Positions 58,831 to 64,000 of a stretch of 64,000 nt of DNA are shown in pieces. Numbering within the stretch: the first letter of the stretch is position 1; the number at the start of each line of letters is the position of its first letter. A model generated the notes under the pieces. It was given only the letters and a program-made list of their open reading frames with translations, had not been told where the DNA came from and searched no databases. The DNA comes from Icerya purchasi (lineage: Eukaryota > Arthropoda > Insecta > Hemiptera > Monophlebidae). The stretch is taken from the NCBI GenBank assembly GCA_039619475.1, contig CM077116.1:369548294-369612293 (forward strand). Reading direction: 5' to 3'. Position numbers and translations under genes: made by a program.

Positions 58831-58925
58831 ATATAATATGTACAAAGCATTTAGAGGTACAGTAGGTAGGTTCAATCTCGAAATAATACGTTGCGATATA
58901 ATATGTACAAGGCATTTAGAGGTTA
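58831..58925 (+). repeat. 30-bp direct repeat just after the Helentron frame
   Basis: ATATAATATGTACAAAGCAT with TTAGAGGTAC (58831-58860) recurs as ATATAATATGTACAAGGCAT with TTAGAGGTTAC (about 58896-58925), 65 bp apart, within 30 bases of the endonuclease stop. It may be part of the element's 3' region. Confidence 0.7.
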
Positions 58926-59432
58926 CACGGCGACATTCTCATATCGACGGAGGCCGCGAAGCGAACGACGTTTTAATGTCGGCGGATGCCTGAATGGCTG
59001 TACAAAACCTACTTTTACAGGAAAACATGAAAATGTCTCACTGTGTTGCGGACTTGTACGCAAGCTGTTTCCTTTGGTTTCACCGCTGCACTGGTGCTAA
59101 AGTCTTTGAGTATGGATTCGCTCTCCACCAACTTTTCTTCCTTTTGTTGTTTTCTTCTTATTATTACGCCAACTCTGAGCGGACATTGGTGATCTACATG
59201 ACACATGTGATTTTCACATCATCGTCATAAAGGTAGCATCTCTCATTCGGGAAGTTGCACATCACAAACGCTAAATACTTCGGCATCTGACTGATTCAAT
59301 TATTCGAAAAAAGTCAATAATTCTTATATTTGTGGTGGTTAGTTCCATTCTTTTTCTTCCTATTCGTGACTTTTCTTGAATTTTCCTCTGTGCTGCTAGG
59401 TTGAAAAGTTCTTCTTCTCGGATTTTGTATTT
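58926..59432. other. No gene recognised; may include Helentron 3' sequence
   Basis: A 78-codon plus frame at 58994-59230 has no recognisable domain. The Helentron 3' terminus could lie here but I cannot place it. Confidence 0.4.
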
Positions 59433-59602
59433 TCATATCATCCGTTAGTTTTGGATCTAATCATATCATCCATTAATTTTGGATCTACTCATATCATCCG
59501 TTAATTTTGGATCTATTCATATCATCCGTTAATTTTGGATCTATTCATATCATCCGTTAGTTTTAGATCTCTATTCATATCATCCATTAATTTTGAATCT
59601 AG
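59433..59602 (+). repeat. 28-bp minisatellite, six units
   Basis: Six head-to-tail units, each starting with CATATCATCCGTTAGTTTTG or a close variant and ending GGATCTA, with G/A changes (CCGTTA/CCATTA, TTAGTTTT/TTAATTTT) and small indels in the last two units. No spacers separate the units. Confidence 0.9.
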
Positions 59603-61100
59603 GTCACCTTATACGTGGAATTCTTAGCATGCGAGTATAGGCTCACATTTCAACGACGTTAATTCTTCTTTCGCAGTCTGTATTTATTGTTCCTAGGTTT
59701 TCGCTGAATAAAGCAAACATAACAATGTAATATTCTTCTAAATTTTTCTTCTTGTTTCTGACAATTCTTCCCAAATTTCCAAACGTCTGTCTGGCCATTA
59801 TTATTCTGGAAATTAGTTCTTTGTTGTCACGCGTATCTTCTGTGAGCAGAACTTCTAAATATATATATATTGTTTCACATTTTCTAGTTGTTGTCAATCT
59901 ATTTGCACTTTTATCTCGAGTTTTTTATGGCTGAAACTCAATCTCAAGTTATTTGATTCGTCAATCTGTGTGAGCTGCTTTCCGATAAGTGCTGTGAATT
60001 GTTTATACTATTGCTAAACTAATTCGTTAATACTGTGTATCTGTCTATATTACCCCATCAATTCGGTTTTGACTTTATTTCCGTGTCTCGACCGTGATTT
60101 TTTTGCTAATTTTCACGAGGGAAAATTTCATCTCGGATTTTTTGACTTTTCTTCATCCAGCTCTATTGTGTCATTTGTCTTATGACGTGTCGTCACTCTA
60201 TAAGTTGGCTAGTTGAATCTCATTTTCCCGACCAAAATTCTCTGGTTCCTAAATCCATCTCAACGCATTTATATTATATTGTTTATTAATAATAGCCTGG
60301 TCCAGTTGGGAACTCGCACATTTTGATTATAGTTCATGCGGGCACTGTGGGAATATGAAATACCGCTGCTAAAAACAAAAGCCGCGTAGGATTTAACTGT
60401 ATTATTATTATTATTGACTACGGTAGTTTTTATGTAACGGGCACTTTCTCTGTCGACGGCCGCGGCAAATCGAAATGGAAGGCAAACCGAGTCAAAACTA
60501 CAATTGGTTTGGAAATACGCAGGACTGGAGCGTATCGATTTAAAATGATAAGAAATACTCGAAAAATGAAGCGAGTTTAAATGTTTAACTGAAATTGTAT
60601 CGATTATTGACTTCGATAATCCGACAGAGCAAAAATAATCTCTATAGATATTGATCGAAATCGCGATAAACTAGAAAAAACACAAGTCGAGCGACGCTAT
60701 TTATAACTTATCAGCGGAGACCGTTAATTTTTTACCTGTAGGAAGAATAAATTTCAGAAAGCGACGAAAAATAAATAGACTTATCTAAATATTCGTTCCT
60801 CCAAGAAGCAACGATGAACCACGCACCTTCGTCACCATTCGCTCTGTCATTACAAAATACATCGTTGTCGTAATGACTTTCGATCGGTATTTCCCCGTGT
60901 TATTAATATACGCGGTGTTTGTTTTAATCGTTTTAGTAGCGGCAAAATGAAATGCAGATAATAATAAATCAAGACGTGAAAAAATGCTGCATTTAGGCAA
61001 AAAAGCCGAGACTAAACTTTAAGCGGAGGCCTACTTTAAAAAATGAGATAATCTACAAAATGGAATCGCGGCAACAGTAGTAAGAACGTCGGGAATAAAT
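59603..61100. other. No gene recognised
   Basis: Only short frames; an (AT)n run near 59858 and ATT triplets near 60402. Confidence 0.5.
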
Positions 61101-61327
61101 CTTCGATAATAATAATAATAATAACAAACGGCTAACGGTAATAGTATCACGGCTGGCGCAAATCTGTTTCTGAAGGAAAACTTTACCGCGTATATCCATA
61201 CTGTAAAACTCGCTTTTTTCTCAAAGTAACCAGAAATAATATGATGAATGACTAGAAAAAAAGAAGCACCAGATGATGATAAAAATAATGATAATGATAA
61301 TAATAATGATAATAATGATAATAATAA
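61101..61327. repeat. (AAT)n and (GATAAT)n low-complexity tracts
   Basis: AAT triplets at 61108-61123, and GATGATGATAAAAATAATGA-type repeats at about 61270-61327. Confidence 0.75.
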
Positions 61328-62948
61328 CATTTATAGTAATGATGTAAGAGAATATTAAATTTTACTCCCTAACACATTGTATCGTTGATAAAAGTAACAG
61401 AAATGATACGTTTAAAGATATTGCAATGCAGTTTCAAATGGATTGAAATACGTTTCGCCGCGAGGAAAATAATAACAGAAAAATGTGAACGAATGTTTTA
61501 AAATACACGTACAGCTTTCCGAGAGAATAGTAGAATCATAAAAAAACGAATAATTAATAGGTAAATTTTTGACGCTCTTTAATTAAATTATTTTAAAAAC
61601 AGACGAAATGAATTAAATACAACAACCAAGACTGACAAAAGACCGAAGAAATTCAACCGGTTCGCGAGGTCTTTATACAGAATAGAACTGAAGAAGATGA
61701 GGATCGAACTTGACGCTTGTCTAACGGGACAGCCTATACTACTTTAGTGATGTATGACTTTGGAATGTTTTAGTCGAATATTCCGATAGTTCGCCGGTTG
61801 TTCTCTAAATGTTACTTCTCCCGAAGGAAGAACACAGTCGGATATGTTTAAGGCTCTTCTATATGTATTCTACACGTATTATAATAAAGGGCAACATACT
61901 ATAGAAGTAAATCCCTCAGTTCGAAGAACTTTTACAGCCTTCTTTTTGATGGACACGTTAAGAAAATTTCAGTTTGCAATATTATTCTGCTAATATGTAG
62001 TCGATCCACAACGTTCTGCCAAGGGTGTGGGACTCACTTTATTCACTCTACTAATATGCAGAGCATTCCATTTCAGATTTTTCCGATCGAATGCCCTTAT
62101 TTTGTCTGATCGCCGCTCCTTCTGTCTACACGTTCAGTTCTAATTTAACAACTTCCCAATTTATTAACGCTACCTTTTTCATAATACGACAGTTCCTTCT
62201 TTACGATTTCCTTTTTCTCCCGTTGCCTTGTCACATTTGTACATTGCTCAATGAACACCATCGTTTACTTCATTGAAATTGCCGAATCAAATTATTCTCG
62301 CTACATTTCTTGCGCTTTCGCTTTTCTAACGTTATTTGTAGTTCCTCTAACCTTTATATTTTCCACAGATGGCTTTTTAGCTTTCTTCAGCAACATTACG
62401 AAAAAGGTTGGTAATAAAAAATTTAACGAATAAGTGAATAAAATAAAAACGCACAGATAAGCGATAAATTTGATTAATTACGCATTAATGACGTATTTTT
62501 TTTCACCCTTTTTTTGACTTCAATCTAAACCAGAGCATTTTTTAAAGCAATAAACTGAATTTTTCATACTAATTAACATTTACAGCACATTTAAGACGCG
62601 GCCCTGTACATTATTTCTTCTAATCCTCGTTCGTCGTATCTGTTTAACTTCATCCACCGCCACATCCTTTGGTTTTTAATTTCCTCATTTTGTTCTTTCG
62701 CTTCACTTACAATTGTCTTCCTGATTTCCTTTATCAATTCTCTATTATTCCGCCCCCTCTTTGCCCTCTGTGCTTATTCAAAAACGACACTAATCACGTT
62801 TCTTCCGAGTATGTCCACTTCGTTCTTTTATTTTCAACCCTTACTATCAGTTATTCTTATTACCGTTAAATTCTAACGCTTTATATACCGCCGTATTTAC
62901 ATTTAATTAATTTCATTAGTTTCTTCTTATCCTCGTAGTTTTGTTCCT
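61328..62948. other. No gene recognised
   Basis: AT-rich and T-rich; several 60-66 codon frames have hydrophobic composition but no domain. Confidence 0.45.
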
Positions 62949-63261
62949 TCAGTGATTTTTCTCAGCGTACGGTAGGACTTTCTTTATAAGAATGGTATAA
63001 GTACCGGGTGCCGTAATTCGGCGACAAGCTGTTTCTCTACTTACTTGACCATTTTCTTTAATGCACTCCAAGCTTATTCTCTGCAGTTTCCGTTTTAAAG
63101 TTGAATGATTTTTTATTCTTCTTCCTGCCGTTGAAAATCGTGCATATTGCTCTCCAGTCGTAGCCATAGATGCTGATTCGTGAGATCTCCCTTTCAACTT
63201 CCATTGCCCATTGTGGGCACTTCTCTGCAGCTGCGGCCGTATTGCTGGATAGAGGTTTCAC
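62949..63261 (-). pseudogene. Possible LINE fragment
   Basis: Two overlapping minus-strand frames read EKCPQWAMEVEREISRIS and, shifted, GRRIKNHSTLKRKLQRI and ECIKENGQVSRETACRR. The composition (W/charged helix followed by K/R-rich segments) recalls the linker of LINE polyproteins of the kind whose N-terminus lies at 1.4-2.4 kb. The similarity is weak and no catalytic motif is present. Shadow frames of non-coding DNA remain possible. Confidence 0.22.
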
Positions 63262-63265
63262 TTTT

Positions 63266-63687
63266 CTATGTTGACTATATCTATGTTGACTATATCTATG
63301 TTGACTATATCTATGTTGACTAGATCTATGTTGACTATATCTATGTTGACTAGATCTATGTTGACTAGATCTATGTTGACTATATCTATGTTGACTATAT
63401 CTATGTTGACTAGATCTATGTTGACTAGATCTATGTTGACTAGATCTATGTTGACTAGATCTATGTTGACTAGATCTATGTTGACTATATCTATGTTGAC
63501 TATATCTGTGTTGACTATATCTATGTTGACTACATCTACGAAGAATATATCTATGAATACTATATCTATGAAGACTATATCTATGAAGACTAGATCTATG
63601 TTGACTAGATCTATGTTTATTAGATCTATGTTGATTAGATCTATGTTGATTAGATCTATGTTGACTAGATCTATGTTGACCAGATCG
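63266..63687. repeat. 15-bp minisatellite, about 28 units
   Basis: Units of CTATGTTGACTAKAT with K = T or G. The two variants (ACTATAT and ACTAGAT) alternate in blocks; units 18-26 diverge (GAATACTAT, GAAGACTAT, TTTATTAGA, TTGATTAGA) and the last two return to consensus. The G variant creates AGATCT. Frames are open on both strands for the whole array only because 15 is a multiple of three and the unit lacks stops. Confidence 0.95.
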
Positions 63688-64000
63688 TGCACGTTTTTGT
63701 ACAGCTGTGGTCTATCGCAAAGTTAAAATAGCTAGCAAAAACATAAACGTCTTTTTTTTTTTGCACTTCTTGACGACTCTGTCTATGCTTTTATTTTTTC
63801 AACCGGGTTTTCTAATATCGGCCGCTTGATACTCCGTTTCACATTTTCTCAATAGTTTTCATCACTTCCCTCTTCTTAGAATAATACCCTTTTATTTTTT
63901 CCATGTTTTCCTCCATTTTTCCGCTTTTAATCAGTGATCATCTCATCATGAAGTCGGAAGTAGAAAAAAGAATCCAACCTTTTTCAACAAAGTAAAAAAT
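63688..64000. other. No gene recognised
   Basis: T-rich tail of the window with a T10 run near 63752; nothing identifiable. Confidence 0.5.

Noticed and set aside
59433..59602. A CRISPR-like array
   Set aside because: The 28-bp units are head-to-tail with no spacers, and the DNA is animal.
63258..63726. Open frames of 144 and 152 codons on opposite strands
   Set aside because: Both arise from a 15-bp tandem repeat without stop codons; the peptide repeats (MLTIS/MLTRS and IVNID/LVNID) are composition artefacts.

Overview
The window reads as animal, most likely insect, genomic DNA that is almost free of recognisable host genes. Evidence: it is AT-rich, with long (AT)n, (ATT)n and homopolymer tracts. 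No long open frame resembles a cellular gene. It is scattered with decayed copies of element classes typical of arthropod genomes: mariner transposases, an RTE-clade LINE, RNase-H-bearing LINEs, a CR1/Jockey-group LINE, tRNA-derived SINEs, a Helentron with a helicase-endonuclease fusion, a probable solo LTR and non-autonomous DNA elements. The order or species cannot be fixed from the sequence. It could be intergenic DNA or a very large intron.

Layout. 0-10 kb: a LINE N-terminal fragment on the minus strand (about 1.38-2.61 kb), a tRNA-derived SINE (3.2 kb), AT-rich filler, and an RTE-like reverse transcriptase pseudogene (7.7-9.0 kb) ending in a (GAA)n tail; a further RTE-like 3' end lies at 9.74 kb. 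10-20 kb: a 5'-truncated RNase-H LINE with 12-bp target-site duplications (10.17-10.99 kb), a less AT-rich block at 13-14 kb, an A-rich quasi-repeat (17.2-17.7 kb), a second SINE copy and a full-length dead mariner with TIRs and TA duplication (18.18-19.47 kb). 20-30 kb: mostly unrecognised DNA with RTE-like 3' ends (24.3 and 27.9 kb) and a different tRNA-derived SINE (29.4 kb).

30-40 kb: a probable solo LTR of about 993 bp (30.39-31.38 kb) carrying interleaved inverted repeats, a decayed RNase-H LINE copy (33.6-34.1 kb), a possible promoter-like segment (35.25 kb), and long (AT)n arrays. 40-50 kb: a tRNA-like SINE head (40.4 kb), a MITE-like palindromic element (41.77-42.19 kb), the best-preserved RNase-H LINE insert (43.28-44.35 kb, with 12-bp target-site duplications), a diverged 180-bp duplication (45 kb), a hairpin (46.2 kb) and a possible hAT-like element (46.97-47.60 kb).

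50-64 kb: a CR1/Jockey-group LINE 3' end (51.1 kb) with a second copy of its 3' UTR (55.6 kb), the N-terminal half of a second mariner (53 kb), a 15-bp minisatellite (56.9 kb) just upstream of a decayed Helentron helicase-endonuclease (57.3-58.8 kb), a 28-bp minisatellite (59.4 kb) and a 28-unit 15-bp minisatellite (63.27-63.69 kb).

No genes act together here as a pathway. The story is the history of insertions. The two RNase-H LINE inserts with 12-bp duplications and the mariner with both TIRs are the best-supported structures. The Helentron fusion frame and the nested palindrome at 41.8 kb are the most interesting. All motif and homology calls were made by eye from translations and base matching; no database search was run.
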